A stretch of DNA of 64,000 bases from JACCTU01 sp963788055 (GCA_963788055.1 CAWBFA010000005.1:434001-498000); one strand, 5' to 3'; counted from the stretch's first letter, positions 14,984 through 24,005 are shown. Program-made: numbers and translations. The notes: a model not told the origin generated them from the sequence alone.

Positions 14984-17036
14984 GTGAAGCTCCTCGCTGC
15001 CATCGCCGTCGCTCTCGCCTTTCCCGCCTCAGCGCTGGCGCAGGATGCGCGGCTCGTGACGCAGGAGGTGTCGCTTCGGTGGCGGCTCCCGCACGCTGGC
15101 GAGCGCGCGCTCGCCTGTGTTCGACCTCGTGGGCCTCCACTGGCGCGGACCCGGCGACGTGTTCTTCCGAACGCGCTCGACCGCCGGTCGCTGGACAGCG
15201 TGGCGCCCGGCTCAGCCGGAGCCGTTCGACGTGGCGGACGCAGGCACGCCTGAGGGAAGCTCAGCGCTCGAGTGGAAGCTCGGTAACCCGTACTGGGTGG
15301 GCCCATCGAATGCGATCCAATACCGACTTCGCGGCCGCGTCACGCGCCTTCGCGCGCACTTCGTCCAGAGCGCAGTGCGCTCCGTGCCAGCGCGCACGCT
15401 CTCGATCGCAGGCTCGCCGGCGTTGATCCCGCGCGCGAGCTGGCGCGCGGACGAGGAGATCCGGCGTGCGGGACCGACGTTCGCGCAGTCGCTCCGGTTC
15501 GCGGTCGTGCATCACACCGCGGGCTCGAACACGTACACGGCGGCGCAGTCGGCGGCGATCGTGCGGGCGATCCAGGTCTACCACGTGAAAGGAAACGGCT
15601 GGAACGACCTCGGCTACAACTTCGTCGTCGACAAGTACGGACAGGTGTTCGAAGGCCGCTACGGTGGTGTCGACCGCAACGTGATCGGCGCGCATGCGGA
15701 AGGGTTCAACACCGGCTCCGTCGGCATCTCGCTGCTCGGGACGTACGGCGACACGAAGCCGACTGCGAAGGCGCTCGACGCGATCGCCGCTCTGCTCGCG
15801 TGGCGGCTCGACGTGGCCCATGTCGACCCGCTCTCGCGGCTCTCCTGGATCTCGGGCGGCAACTCGCGCTTTCCGTCCGGCACGCCGGTCCCGCTCGCCG
15901 CGATCTCCGCCCACCGGGATACCGGGCCGACGACCTGTCCGGGGAACGCGTTCTACGCCCGGCTGCCGGCGATCGCGCGCAAGGCCGCGGCGCTCGGTCT
16001 ACCGAAGCTTTACGACCCGCTCGTCGTCGGGAAGCCGGGTGGTCTGGTGCGATTCACGGCGCGGCTGTCGTCGGCGCGGCCGTGGACGGTCCGGGTGACC
16101 GACGCCCTCGGAACGCCAGTCGCGTCAGGCGGCGGAGAGGGAGCAAACGTCGACTGGACGTGGGATGCGACGTTCGCCGCGCCCACGGGCTACACGTACT
16201 CGATCGAGGCGGGGGCCGACGTTCGACCCGCGACCGGCGCGATCGGCCAGGCGGCGACGGCGCTGACGATGACGGGCGCGCAGGCAAAACCCGCGACGTT
16301 CACCCCGAACGGCGACAGCCAGGCCGACTCGACGTTGATCAGCTACACGCTGAGCGTTGCGTCGACCGTGACGGCGACCCTTCGAGACGCCTCGGGTTCG
16401 ACGCTCGCGACGCTGTTCGTCGAGCAGAAGAAGGCGGGTAGGCACTCGTTCAGGTTCACGGCGGCCGGCGTTGCAGACGCGCGGTACTCGGTCGTGCTGA
16501 GCGCAACGGCTCCGAGCGGGCGCGAGGCCAATGCGGTCGTGCCGATCGTCGTCGATCGCACGCTCGCCGCGTTCGCAGTCTCGCCGCCGGTGTACTCGCC
16601 GAACGGCGACGGGCGGGTCGACCTGCTCGCGTTCACCTTCGTGCTGGCTGCGCCTGCGCACGTCAAGCTGGCGATCGCCGGCAACGACGTCGTGTACGAG
16701 GGCGATCTCGTGGCCGGGCCGCAGGAGTTCCGCTGGGACGGGCGTCTACGAGACGGCAAGTACGCGGCGGTGCTGCAGGCGACGGGACCGGTCGGAACCC
16801 GTGCGCAGACCGTGCGCTTCGCGGCCGACACGAAGAAGCCGGTCTTCCGGCTCGTCTCGAGAGCGCAACGCCGCTTCTCTGTCGACGAGCAGGTGACGGT
16901 GACCGGGACGATCGGCGGCGTGCGGGTCAAGGCCGCCGTGGGGCCTGGCCGCTTCTCCCTGGCGGGAGGCGAGGGGCCGATCGCGGTCACCGCGTGGGAT
17001 GTGGCGGGCAACCGCGCGACGATTCGTCAGCGATAG
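14984..17036 (+). CDS. Secreted PGRP-type N-acetylmuramoyl-L-alanine amidase, frameshifted
   Basis: A signal peptide (VKLLAAIAVALAFPASALAQ) is in one frame. From about 15078 the protein continues one base out of frame as GGGSRTLASARSPVFDLVGLHW. Removing one base near 15077 gives about 683 residues. The amidase-2/PGRP domain carries zinc ligands in VVHHTAGSNTY, YNFVVDKYGQVFEGR and AHRDTGPTTCPG. Behind it are repeated FlgD-like Ig modules, each announced by FTPNGD or YSPNGD. Likely exported and acting on peptidoglycan. Either a sequencing indel or a recent mutation; tail-to-tail with birA, overlapping by 10 bases. Confidence 0.8.
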
Positions 17037-17608
17037 CCGCTGACCCACGCGTCGTGCTCGCGCTCCAGATGATCGAGCAGCGAGGCGAGGAGGTTTGCGC
17101 GCGGGATGCGGCGGCCGGTCTCGATCAGCAGCGAGGTCGCCGGGTACTGCGCCAGTTGCGGAAGCTGATCTTCTGTCTGGAGGACGTTGATGCCGATCCC
17201 GAGCACGACGCGGCCTTCGCGGGCCTCCGCGAGGATTCCCGCGACCTTTCGACCGCCGACGAGCACGTCGTTCGGCCACTTCACCTCGGGAACGACCTCG
17301 GCGACCTCGACCAGTGCCTGGGCGCAGGCCCGGCCTGCCACGAGGGAGAGCTCGGCGAGCTTCGCTGTCGGTACGTCGGGACGAAGCGCGACCGAGGCGA
17401 GCACGCTCGAACCCGGGGGTGCGATCCAGTCGCGGCCGAGCCTGCCGCGGCCGGCCGTCTGCTCGTCTGCGGCGGCGACGGCACCCTCGGGCGCGTCGTC
17501 GGCAAGCAGCCGTTGCGTCGATTCGCAGCGCGCCACGTGCGTGTAGGGCCTGCCGAAACGGCCCCGGAGCAGCGGGAGCAGGGTTTCCGGGCCGAGCGAG
17601 TTGTTCAC
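17027..17608 (-). CDS. birA: Biotin--[acetyl-CoA-carboxylase] ligase, no HTH domain
   Basis: Attaches biotin to the carboxyl-carrier protein via biotinyl-AMP. It has 193 residues, with the catalytic domain only. Visible motifs are CESTQRLL, the ligase loop GRGRLGRDW (GRGRxxR type) and KWPNDVLVGGRKVAGIL. The N-terminal repressor HTH of E. coli BirA is absent, so it should not regulate transcription itself. GTG at 17608. Its start faces the sigma-factor start only 19 bases away. accB/accC are not in the window; accD and accA lie 12 kb away. Confidence 0.92.
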   Translation of the reverse strand: MNNSLGPETLLPLLRGRFGRPYTHVARCESTQRLLADDAPEGAVAAADEQTAGRGRLGRDWIAPPGSSVLASVALRPDVPTAKLAELSLVAGRACAQALVEVAEVVPEVKWPNDVLVGGRKVAGILAEAREGRVVLGIGINVLQTEDQLPQLAQYPATSLLIETGRRIPRANLLASLLDHLEREHDAWVSGYR

Positions 17609-17614
17609 GCGCCG

Positions 17615-17620
17615 TAGAGT
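17615..17620 (+). promoter_or_regulatory. -10 element of the sigma-fabZ unit (leaderless)
   Basis: TAGAGT lies 7 bases before GTG 17628, with no Shine-Dalgarno sequence. It favours 17628 over the GTG at 17619 as the start. Confidence 0.55.
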
Positions 17621-17627
17621 GTGGCTG

Positions 17628-18212
17628 GTGCAACCGCGTCGCTCCAAGAGCCGTCCAATCAGGCAATCCCTGCGGGCGGGCTCGCCGCTCGCCTACGAGA
17701 GGCTGAGCGACCCCATTTTGGTCAAACGCGCGAAGGACGGCGACCGGCTGGCACTCGAGGCTCTCTGCGCCCGGCACCAGCCCGCGGTCGAGAAGCTCGC
17801 GCGGCGGATCCTCCGCGACCCCGAGGACGCTCTCGACGCGACGCAGGAGTCGCTGGCGAAGGTGTGCACGCGGATCCGGCAATTCCGCGGTGAGTCGCAG
17901 TTCGCAACGTGGCTCCACCGTCTCGTCGTCAATACCTGCCGGGATGCGCTCGCGCGCCGGCGCTCCTGGGAGGAGCTGCCCGCCGACCTGACCGCGGTCC
18001 CGACGGGTGACGTGGGCGACCGCGATCAGCTCCGGGCCTGCCTGCTCGAGCTGCCGCCTGCTCAGGCGAGGGTCGTCGTCTTGAAGGACGCGCTCGGCTA
18101 CTCGTTCGAAGAGATCTCGGCTGCGAGCGGGATGCCCGTCGGCACAGCGAAGTGCTACGCCCACCGGGGGCGCAACCGCCTCCGCGAGCAGCTCGAGGAG
18201 CATGCCGCATGA
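17628..18212 (+). CDS. ECF-type RNA polymerase sigma factor coupled to fabZ
   Basis: 194 residues. Sigma region 2 is ALCARHQPAVEKLARRILRD...DALDATQESLAKV, and region 4 is LPPAQARVVVLKDALGYSFEEISAASGMPVGTAK. No anti-sigma gene or sensor is adjacent. The stop overlaps the fabZ ATG (ATGA), so this regulator is translated with a fatty-acid gene, an unusual arrangement. It may be autoregulatory or control the fab genes; both are inference. Confidence 0.85.
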   Translation: MQPRRSKSRPIRQSLRAGSPLAYERLSDPILVKRAKDGDRLALEALCARHQPAVEKLARRILRDPEDALDATQESLAKVCTRIRQFRGESQFATWLHRLVVNTCRDALARRRSWEELPADLTAVPTGDVGDRDQLRACLLELPPAQARVVVLKDALGYSFEEISAASGMPVGTAKCYAHRGRNRLREQLEEHAA

Positions 18213-18637
18213 ACGCGCCGTTCGGGAAGGCGCAGATCGAGGAGATCCTCCCCCACCGTGACCCGTTCCTCCTGCTCGACGAGGTCGTCGAGCTCGAGCC
18301 CGGCTCGCGGGTCGTTGCGCGCAAGGTCGTCACCGATGCGGACTGCGCCGGCCACTTTCCCGGCAACCCGATCATGCCGGGCGTGAAGATGGTCGAAGCC
18401 CTCGCGCAAGCCGGCGCGGTCGCGGTCCTCGTCCAAGAGGAGAACCGCGGCAAGCTGGCGCTCTTCGCGGGGATCGACGGTGTTCGCTTCAAGCGCATCG
18501 TCCGCCCCGGCGAGGAGCTGACGCTCGAGTGCCTGCTCGAACAGGTTCGCGGGCCGATAGGTCGCGGGAAGGCGAAGGCGACCGTCAACGGCGAATTGGC
18601 GGTTCGAGGCACACTGACTTTCGCGGTAGAGCAGTGA
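18209..18637 (+). CDS. fabZ: 3-hydroxyacyl-ACP dehydratase FabZ
   Basis: Dehydrates 3-hydroxyacyl-ACP in type II fatty acid synthesis. It has 142 residues and a hot-dog fold. The catalytic histidine/glutamate signature is in GHFPGNPIMPGVKMVEALAQ, with ILPHRDPFLLLDEV at the N-terminus. The ATG at 18209 overlaps the sigma-factor stop. The following 130 bases hold a repeat element before fabH, so fabZ may be in a separate transcript. Confidence 0.95.
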   Translation: MNAPFGKAQIEEILPHRDPFLLLDEVVELEPGSRVVARKVVTDADCAGHFPGNPIMPGVKMVEALAQAGAVAVLVQEENRGKLALFAGIDGVRFKRIVRPGEELTLECLLEQVRGPIGRGKAKATVNGELAVRGTLTFAVEQ

Positions 18638-18660
18638 GAGCGAATAGGGAACGCACCCGG

Positions 18661-18763
18661 TTGTCGGCGAAGGTGGGCTTTGCCCGCCGTAGCCACAGTG
18701 GCGCTGGCTCCTTCGATCACAAGAAGGAGGGGGCTCGTGGGGGAACCACGGGTTCCCCCACGG
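18661..18763 (-). repeat. Hairpin-rich repeat element, copy 1 (inverted relative to copy 2)
   Basis: Reverse-complemented, this block aligns with 22678-22776. Shared segments include GGGGGAACCC, GTGGTTCC, GAGCCCC(C)TCCTTCT and GGCGGGCAAAGCCC. It contains a perfect 12-bp stem (18736-18747 with 18751-18762, loop ACG) and a 7-bp stem with one wobble (18672-18688). It ends 5 bases before the fabH start. Confidence 0.8.
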
Positions 18764-18767
18764 TCCA

Positions 18768-19763
18768 GTGATCGGGAAGGCGAACGGCGCTCGGGTCGGG
18801 ATCACCGGCCTGGGCGTGCACGTGCCCGCCAAGGTCGTGACCAACGACGATCTGGCGAAGCTCGTCGACACCTCGGACGAGTGGATCATCGAGCGGACCG
18901 GCATTCGCGAGCGGCGCTTCGCGACGCAGGAAGAGGCGCTCACCGACATCGCGCGGCCGGCCTGCGTCCAAGCGCTCGCGCAAGCCGGCGTCGAGCCGGA
19001 GTCGATCGACCTCGTGCTCTGCGCGACGGTGACGCCGGACATGATGTTCCCGACGTCGTCGGCACTTCTCGCCGACCAGCTCGGGATGCCCGACGCTGCC
19101 GCGTACGACCTGCTCGCTGGCTGCACAGGGTTCGTCTACGCGATTGCGCAGGCGTACGGGATGCTGGCGTCCGGGCTTTCGCGTCGTGCGCTCGTCGTCG
19201 GCGGCGATGTGCTGTCGAAGATCCTCGACTTCGAGGACCGCTCGACGCTCATCCTCTTCGGTGACGGGGCGGGAGCTGTGGTGATGGAGCCGGTCGAGCG
19301 GGGCGGATTCCTCGGCTTCGAGCTCGGCGCCGACGGTGGGGGCGGACCGAGCCTCTGGCTCCCGGGCAGCGGCTCGCGGCACTTCGACAATCCGGATGCG
19401 CTGATCAAGATGAACGGGCGCGAGGTGTTCAAGTTCGCAACCCGCGTGCTCGTGTCGTCGGCCCAGAAACTGCTCGACGAGGTGGGGATGACGGTCGACG
19501 ATGTCGATGTGTACGTCCCGCACCAGGCGAACATTCGGATCATCGACCACGCGGCCCGGAAGCTCGGCTTTCCGCCCGAGAAGGTGGTCGTGAATGTTCA
19601 GAAGTACGGAAACACGTCCTCGGGGTCGATCCCGCTTGCGCTCGCGGACGCCGCGGCCGATGGAATGTTGAAGCCGGGGTCGAAAGTACTGATGACGGGG
19701 ATGGGTGCCGGGCTCACGTGGGGCTCCGGTTTGATCGAATGGACGGAGGAGATGGCTGCATGA
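18768..19763 (+). CDS. fabH: 3-oxoacyl-ACP synthase III FabH
   Basis: Condenses an acyl-CoA primer with malonyl-ACP to start fatty acid synthesis. It has 331 residues from GTG. The catalytic triad is visible as Cys in LLAGCTGFVYA, His in VPHQANIRI and Asn in YGNTSSGS. The N-terminus GARVGITGLGVHVPAKVVTNDDL is normal. No Shine-Dalgarno sequence is seen; the strong hairpin of the repeat ends 5 bases before the start and may affect expression. The stop overlaps fabD (ATGA). Confidence 0.95.
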   Translation: MIGKANGARVGITGLGVHVPAKVVTNDDLAKLVDTSDEWIIERTGIRERRFATQEEALTDIARPACVQALAQAGVEPESIDLVLCATVTPDMMFPTSSALLADQLGMPDAAAYDLLAGCTGFVYAIAQAYGMLASGLSRRALVVGGDVLSKILDFEDRSTLILFGDGAGAVVMEPVERGGFLGFELGADGGGGPSLWLPGSGSRHFDNPDALIKMNGREVFKFATRVLVSSAQKLLDEVGMTVDDVDVYVPHQANIRIIDHAARKLGFPPEKVVVNVQKYGNTSSGSIPLALADAAADGMLKPGSKVLMTGMGAGLTWGSGLIEWTEEMAA

Positions 19764-20683
19764 GGAAGGTTGCGTTCATGTTTCCGGGTCAGGGGTCGTT
19801 CGAGTCGGGTATGGGCCGAGACGTCGCGCTCGCGGTCCCGGAGGCGATGGCGGTCTTCGAAGCCGGCAGCGCTGCGTCCGGGCTCGACCTGAAGCAGCTG
19901 TGCTTCGAGGGGACCGCTGAGCAGCTCGTCGAGACCGAACTCCAGCAGCCCGCGCTCGTGGCGACCTCCCTTGCCCTCAACGCCGCGCTTCGCGCGCGCG
20001 GGATCAATCCCGACTTCGTCGTCGGCCACTCGGTCGGCGAATTTGCCGCGCTCTCCGCGGCGGAGTCACTCTCGCCCGCCGCCGCGATCGCGCTCGTGCG
20101 CGAGCGAGGTCTCGCGATGGCGGCGGCGGCGCGCGAGCGGCCGGGCTCGATGGCCGCGATCCTGGGGCTCGCCGACGAGGTCGTCGAGTCGCTCTGCCGG
20201 AAGATCGTCGGCGTGTGGCCTGCAAACTACAACTGCCCCGGTCAGATCGTCATCTCGGGCGAGGACCACGCGGTCGGCGAGTGCTGCGAGGAGGCCGAGC
20301 GAGAGGGTGCGAAGCGAGCGATCAAGCTCCGCGTCTCCGGCGCGTTTCACTCGCCGCTGGTCGCGCGTGCCGCGGACAGGTTGCGCCCCGCGATCGACAA
20401 GGTCGACTTCACCGCGCCGAAGGCGGCGTTCATGTCGACGGTGACGGCGAAGCTCGAAGAAGTGCAGCGCTACCGCACGTTGCTCGTCGACCAGCTCACC
20501 GCGCCGGTGAAGTTCACGCAGGCGGCACGCGAGCTGATCGGCAGCGGTGTCACGGTCTTCGTCGAGGTGGGGCCTGGCAATGTCCTCAGCGGTTTACTGA
20601 AGAGGATCGACAGATCGGTGAAGACCTTCTCGGTGAACGACCTGGAGTCGCTCGACGAGGTCACCGAAGCGCTGCGTGCCTGA
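19760..20683 (+). CDS. fabD: Malonyl-CoA:ACP transacylase FabD
   Basis: Loads malonyl groups on acyl carrier protein. It has 307 residues. The nucleophile elbow GHSVG is in VVGHSVGEFAALSA, the N-terminal FMFPGQGSFESGMGRD is canonical, and the catalytic histidine is in SGAFHSPLV. The ATG overlaps the fabH stop. Its stop overlaps the fabG GTG by 8 bases. Confidence 0.95.
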   Translation: MRKVAFMFPGQGSFESGMGRDVALAVPEAMAVFEAGSAASGLDLKQLCFEGTAEQLVETELQQPALVATSLALNAALRARGINPDFVVGHSVGEFAALSAAESLSPAAAIALVRERGLAMAAAARERPGSMAAILGLADEVVESLCRKIVGVWPANYNCPGQIVISGEDHAVGECCEEAEREGAKRAIKLRVSGAFHSPLVARAADRLRPAIDKVDFTAPKAAFMSTVTAKLEEVQRYRTLLVDQLTAPVKFTQAARELIGSGVTVFVEVGPGNVLSGLLKRIDRSVKTFSVNDLESLDEVTEALRA

Positions 20684-21404
20684 GTTCGCATCCCTCGAGG
20701 GGAAGACCGCTCTCGTCACCGGCGGCTCGCGTGGGATCGGGGCGGCCGTGGCACGCGAGCTCGCTGAGGCGGGAGCAACGGTGGTCGTCGGCTGCCGGTC
20801 CGGTGTCGAGGAGGCTGCAGCGCTCGCGTCTGAGCTCGGAGGTCGGTCGGTGCAGGCCGATGTCTCTGACGCGGAGGACGCGAAGCGCATGGTCGAGGAG
20901 GCCGGAGACATCGACGTGCTCGTGAACAACGCGGGCATCACGCGCGACGGCGTGCTCGCCCGGATGACCGACGACGACTGGCGCTCGGTGCTCGAGACGA
21001 ACCTCAGCTCGGTCTTCTACACCTGCCGTGCCGTCTCGCGCGGGATGATGAAGAGGCGCAGCGGCTCGATCGTCAACCTCTCGTCGATCGTGGGCCTGCA
21101 CGGGAACTGGGGGCAGTCGAACTACGCCGCCTCGAAGGGCGGCATCGTCGCGTTCACGAAGTCGCTCGCCCAAGAGCTCGGCTCGCGAGGTGTCCGCGCG
21201 AACGTCGTCGCACCCGGCTACATCAAGACCCAGCTCACGGACGCGATCCCGGAGGAGGCCAGGCAGCAGATGCTCGGGCTGACGCCGCTCGGCCGCTTCG
21301 GTGAGCCGGAGGATGTGGCGCGCGCGGTACGGTTCCTGAGCTCCGACGAGGCTTCGTTCATCACGGGCGAGATCGTGGTCGTCGGCGGCGGATTGGGCAT
21401 GTGA
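20676..21404 (+). CDS. fabG: 3-oxoacyl-ACP reductase FabG
   Basis: NADPH-dependent short-chain dehydrogenase of the elongation cycle, 242 residues. The cofactor loop is TGGSRGIG, with NNAGITRD, the catalytic serine in IVNLSSIVG and Y-x3-K in YAASKGG. The C-terminus SFITGEIVVVGGGLGM is typical. It starts at GTG inside the end of fabD and overlaps fabF. No acyl-carrier-protein gene follows, unlike most fabDGF clusters. Confidence 0.95.
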   Translation: MPEFASLEGKTALVTGGSRGIGAAVARELAEAGATVVVGCRSGVEEAAALASELGGRSVQADVSDAEDAKRMVEEAGDIDVLVNNAGITRDGVLARMTDDDWRSVLETNLSSVFYTCRAVSRGMMKRRSGSIVNLSSIVGLHGNWGQSNYAASKGGIVAFTKSLAQELGSRGVRANVVAPGYIKTQLTDAIPEEARQQMLGLTPLGRFGEPEDVARAVRFLSSDEASFITGEIVVVGGGLGM

Positions 21405-22660
21405 TGAGCGCGAACGGACGACGGAGAGTCGTGATCACGGGGCTGGGGGCGGTGACCCCGCTTGCCAACGACGTGGAGACGTCGTGGTCGCGGCTGCTCG
21501 CGGGCGAATCGGGCGCCGGGCCGATCACACAGTTCGACCACGCGGACTACCCGGTCCACTTCGCGTGCGAGCTCAAGGAGTTCGACCCGACGCAGTGGAT
21601 CGATCGCAAGGCCGCCCGGCGCATGGACCGGTTCGCGCAGATGATCCTCGCGGCCGCGCGCCAGGCCGAGACCGACTCGGGGATCGACATCGCGAAGGAG
21701 CCGGACCGCGTCGGCGCGTCGATCGCGACGGGGATCGGCGGACTTCGCTCGTTCCAGGACTGCTACGACATCCTGAAGGAGCGCGGGCCCGACCGGGTCT
21801 CGCCGTTCTCGATCCCGTCGATCATCCCCAACATGGGTGCGGGTTGGGTCTCGATCGAGCTCGGCACGAAGGGGCCGCTGATGTCGGAGTGCACGGCCTG
21901 CGCCGCGTCCAACATGGCGATCGGCGACGCTCTCGACTCGATCCGGGTCGGCCGGGCGGACGCGATGATCGCCGGGGGCACCGAGGCGCCGGTCACGGCC
22001 GTCGGGATCGCGGGCTTCGATTCGATGCGCGCGCTGTCGCGGCGGAACGACGACCCTGCGAAGGCCTCCCGGCCGTTCGACCAGGCGCGCGACGGGCTCG
22101 TGATGGGCGAGGCGGGCGCAGTGCTCGTCCTCGAGGAGCTCGAGCACGCGCAGGCGCGCGGCGCGAAGATCTACGCGGAGCTCGTGGGCTACGGCGTCTC
22201 GTCCGACGCGGCGCACATGACCGAGCCCGACCCGACCGGTGAGAACCCTGCGCGCGCGATGACGATGGCGTTTGCCGACGCCGGCGTCGACCCGAGCGAG
22301 ATCGGTTACGTCAATGCACACGCGACCTCGACGCCGCTCGGCGACGCGAGCGAGACGCGGGTCCTCAAGCTGGCGCTCGGAGAGGAGAACGCGAGCACGA
22401 CGCCGATCTCGTCGACGAAGGGGTCGACGGGACACTGCTTCGGCGCCGCGGGTGCGGTCGAGGCGGTCTTCACGGTGTTGGCAGTCCGCGACCGGAAGCT
22501 CCCGCCGACGATCAACTACGAAGACGCCGACCCGAGCTGCGACCTCGACTACATCCCGAACGAGGCCCGCGACGCGCCTGACATCGACGTCGCCTGCTCG
22601 AACTCGTTCGGCTTCGGCGGGCACAACGCCTGCATCGTTGTTCGACGCTTCGCCGGCTGA
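21404..22660 (+). CDS. fabF: 3-oxoacyl-ACP synthase II FabF
   Basis: Elongating condensing enzyme, 418 residues. The Cys-His-His triad is visible: Cys in ECTACAASNMAIG, His in NAHATSTPLGD and His in GSTGHCFGAAG. The C-terminal NSFGFGGHNAC is canonical. The start may be ATG 21404 or the GTG three bases earlier, which overlaps the fabG stop. It is the last gene of the fabHDGF run; repeat copy 2 begins 17 bases later. Confidence 0.95.
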   Translation: MSANGRRRVVITGLGAVTPLANDVETSWSRLLAGESGAGPITQFDHADYPVHFACELKEFDPTQWIDRKAARRMDRFAQMILAAARQAETDSGIDIAKEPDRVGASIATGIGGLRSFQDCYDILKERGPDRVSPFSIPSIIPNMGAGWVSIELGTKGPLMSECTACAASNMAIGDALDSIRVGRADAMIAGGTEAPVTAVGIAGFDSMRALSRRNDDPAKASRPFDQARDGLVMGEAGAVLVLEELEHAQARGAKIYAELVGYGVSSDAAHMTEPDPTGENPARAMTMAFADAGVDPSEIGYVNAHATSTPLGDASETRVLKLALGEENASTTPISSTKGSTGHCFGAAGAVEAVFTVLAVRDRKLPPTINYEDADPSCDLDYIPNEARDAPDIDVACSNSFGFGGHNACIVVRRFAG

Positions 22661-22677
22661 CGCCGTCTCACCGCCTT

Positions 22678-22776
22678 CACGGGGGAACCCCGTGGTTCCT
22701 CCGTGAGCCCCTCCTTCTGTAGTGACCCTGGCGCATACTTCGCCTCCCGGCGGGCAAAGCCCGCCTCCGGCGTCGG
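22678..22776 (+). repeat. Hairpin-rich repeat element, copy 2
   Basis: A counterpart of 18661-18763 in the opposite orientation. It contains a 12-bp stem with one G-T wobble (22678-22689 with 22694-22705, loop CCGT) and GGCGGGC-aaa-GCCCGCC (22749-22765). It fills the gap between fabF and the next gene. With copy 1 it brackets fabHDGF as inverted repeats. Confidence 0.8.
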
Positions 22777-22782
22777 TACCGT
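22777..22782 (+). promoter_or_regulatory. -10 element of the YgjP-like gene (leaderless)
   Basis: TACCGT lies 7 bases before ATG 22790, immediately after the repeat element. There is no Shine-Dalgarno sequence. Confidence 0.5.
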
Positions 22783-22789
22783 CGTGGAG

Positions 22790-23380
22790 ATGCGGATCGT
22801 CGATGTCGGTGGGCGGTTGGTCGAGGTGCACGTGCGCGAGTCGTCCCGCGCTCGGTTGCTGCGGACCGTCTGGCGGCCGGGAGAGCCGGCTGAGCTCGTC
22901 GTCCCCGTCGGGACGAGCGAACGGGCGATCGACGCTGCCCTGCGCACGCACGCGCCCTGGCTTGCGCGGCAGTTGGACGCCGAATGCGTTCGCGTGCTCG
23001 ACCCTCCGCGGCTGTCGGAGCAAGAGGGTCGACAGCTCGCGCGTGAGTTCGTGCGGGAGACAGCTGCCGCGGAGGCTCCTCGCATCGGCGTTCGGTGCAG
23101 GCGGATCTCGATCCGGGACACGCGGTCGCGTTGGGGCTCGTGCTCGTCGCAGGGATCGCTCTCGTTTTCGTGGCGGCTCGCGCTCGCGCCTCGTCGGATT
23201 CTCGACTACGTCGTCGTGCACGAGCTGTGTCACCTCGTCCACCTCGATCACTCGCCGCGCTTCTGGTCGCTCGTCGAGCGCGTGCGACCGGACTTCCGCG
23301 AGCAGCGCGACTGGCTCGGCGACCACGGTTGGGAGCTGCTTGCGTATCGTCCTCCGCATGAAGCGGTGGGCGACGTTTGA
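22790..23380 (+). CDS. YgjP-like metallopeptidase-domain protein (DUF45)
   Basis: 196 residues. The zinc-binding HExxH motif is in VVVHELCHLVHLDHSPRFW, preceded by the family pattern SRWGSCSSQGSLSFSWRL. It ends in WELLAY. The family is annotated as M48-like metal-dependent hydrolases with no firmly established substrate. ATG 22790 is chosen because a -10 hexamer lies 7 bases upstream. The 3' end overlaps the HAD gene by 23 bases, so the two are co-transcribed. Confidence 0.8.
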   Translation: MRIVDVGGRLVEVHVRESSRARLLRTVWRPGEPAELVVPVGTSERAIDAALRTHAPWLARQLDAECVRVLDPPRLSEQEGRQLAREFVRETAAAEAPRIGVRCRRISIRDTRSRWGSCSSQGSLSFSWRLALAPRRILDYVVVHELCHLVHLDHSPRFWSLVERVRPDFREQRDWLGDHGWELLAYRPPHEAVGDV

Positions 23381-24005
23381 CTGCTACGGCACGCTGATCG
23401 ACTGGAACGGCGGGATCCGCACGGAGCTCGCGCGGCTCTGGCCGGAAGAGGATGCCGACGAGTTGCTTCGCCGTTACCACGAGCTCGAGCACGAGGTCGA
23501 GCACGCCGAGCCCGGGCTGAGCTACCGCGAGGTGATGCAAAGCGTGCTCGCGCGACTCGGCGAGGTGCCGTCCGGCGAGGACGACGCGCTCGGCCGTTCG
23601 CTGCCGGGCTGGGACGCCTTCGCCGAGGTGCGCGAGGCGCTCGAGCGAGCGCGCGCCCGCGGCTGGCGACTCGCGATCCTCTCGAACACCGACCGCGACT
23701 TCATCGAGGCTTCGAAGGAGACGATCGGCGTCCCGTTCGACGAGACGGTGGTCGCCTCGGAGATCGGCTCGTACAAGCCGGCGCACAGGCATTGGGAGGA
23801 GTTCTACGCGCGCACCGGCGCGGACCCCGTCCGGCATGTCCACGTCGCGCAGAGCATGTTCCACGACATCGTCGTGGCCAACGAGCTCGGGCTTCCTTCG
23901 GTCTGGATCAACCGGCTCGGCGAGCGCCACGACACAGCACCCACGCGTGAGCTTCCGGATCTGGTCGCGCTTCCGGAGGTGCTCGATGAGCTCGTCGCTC
24001 CCTGA
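23358..24005 (+). CDS. HAD-superfamily hydrolase, haloacid-dehalogenase-like
   Basis: 215 residues. Motif I is TFDCYGTLIDW (nucleophile Asp), motif II LAILSNTD, and the motif III lysine is in GSYKPAHRHWEEF. Motif IV is replaced by a weaker VAQSMFHDIVVANE that still holds an aspartate. The CAP insertion after motif I is of the L-2-haloacid dehalogenase type. The substrate cannot be assigned. It overlaps both neighbours by about 20 bases. Confidence 0.85.
   Translation: MKRWATFDCYGTLIDWNGGIRTELARLWPEEDADELLRRYHELEHEVEHAEPGLSYREVMQSVLARLGEVPSGEDDALGRSLPGWDAFAEVREALERARARGWRLAILSNTDRDFIEASKETIGVPFDETVVASEIGSYKPAHRHWEEFYARTGADPVRHVHVAQSMFHDIVVANELGLPSVWINRLGERHDTAPTRELPDLVALPEVLDELVAP

Noticed and set aside
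13621..15306. Upstream extension of nfeD to 15306
   Set aside because: It crosses the divergent amidase gene; signal peptide and -10 spacing support GTG 14907.
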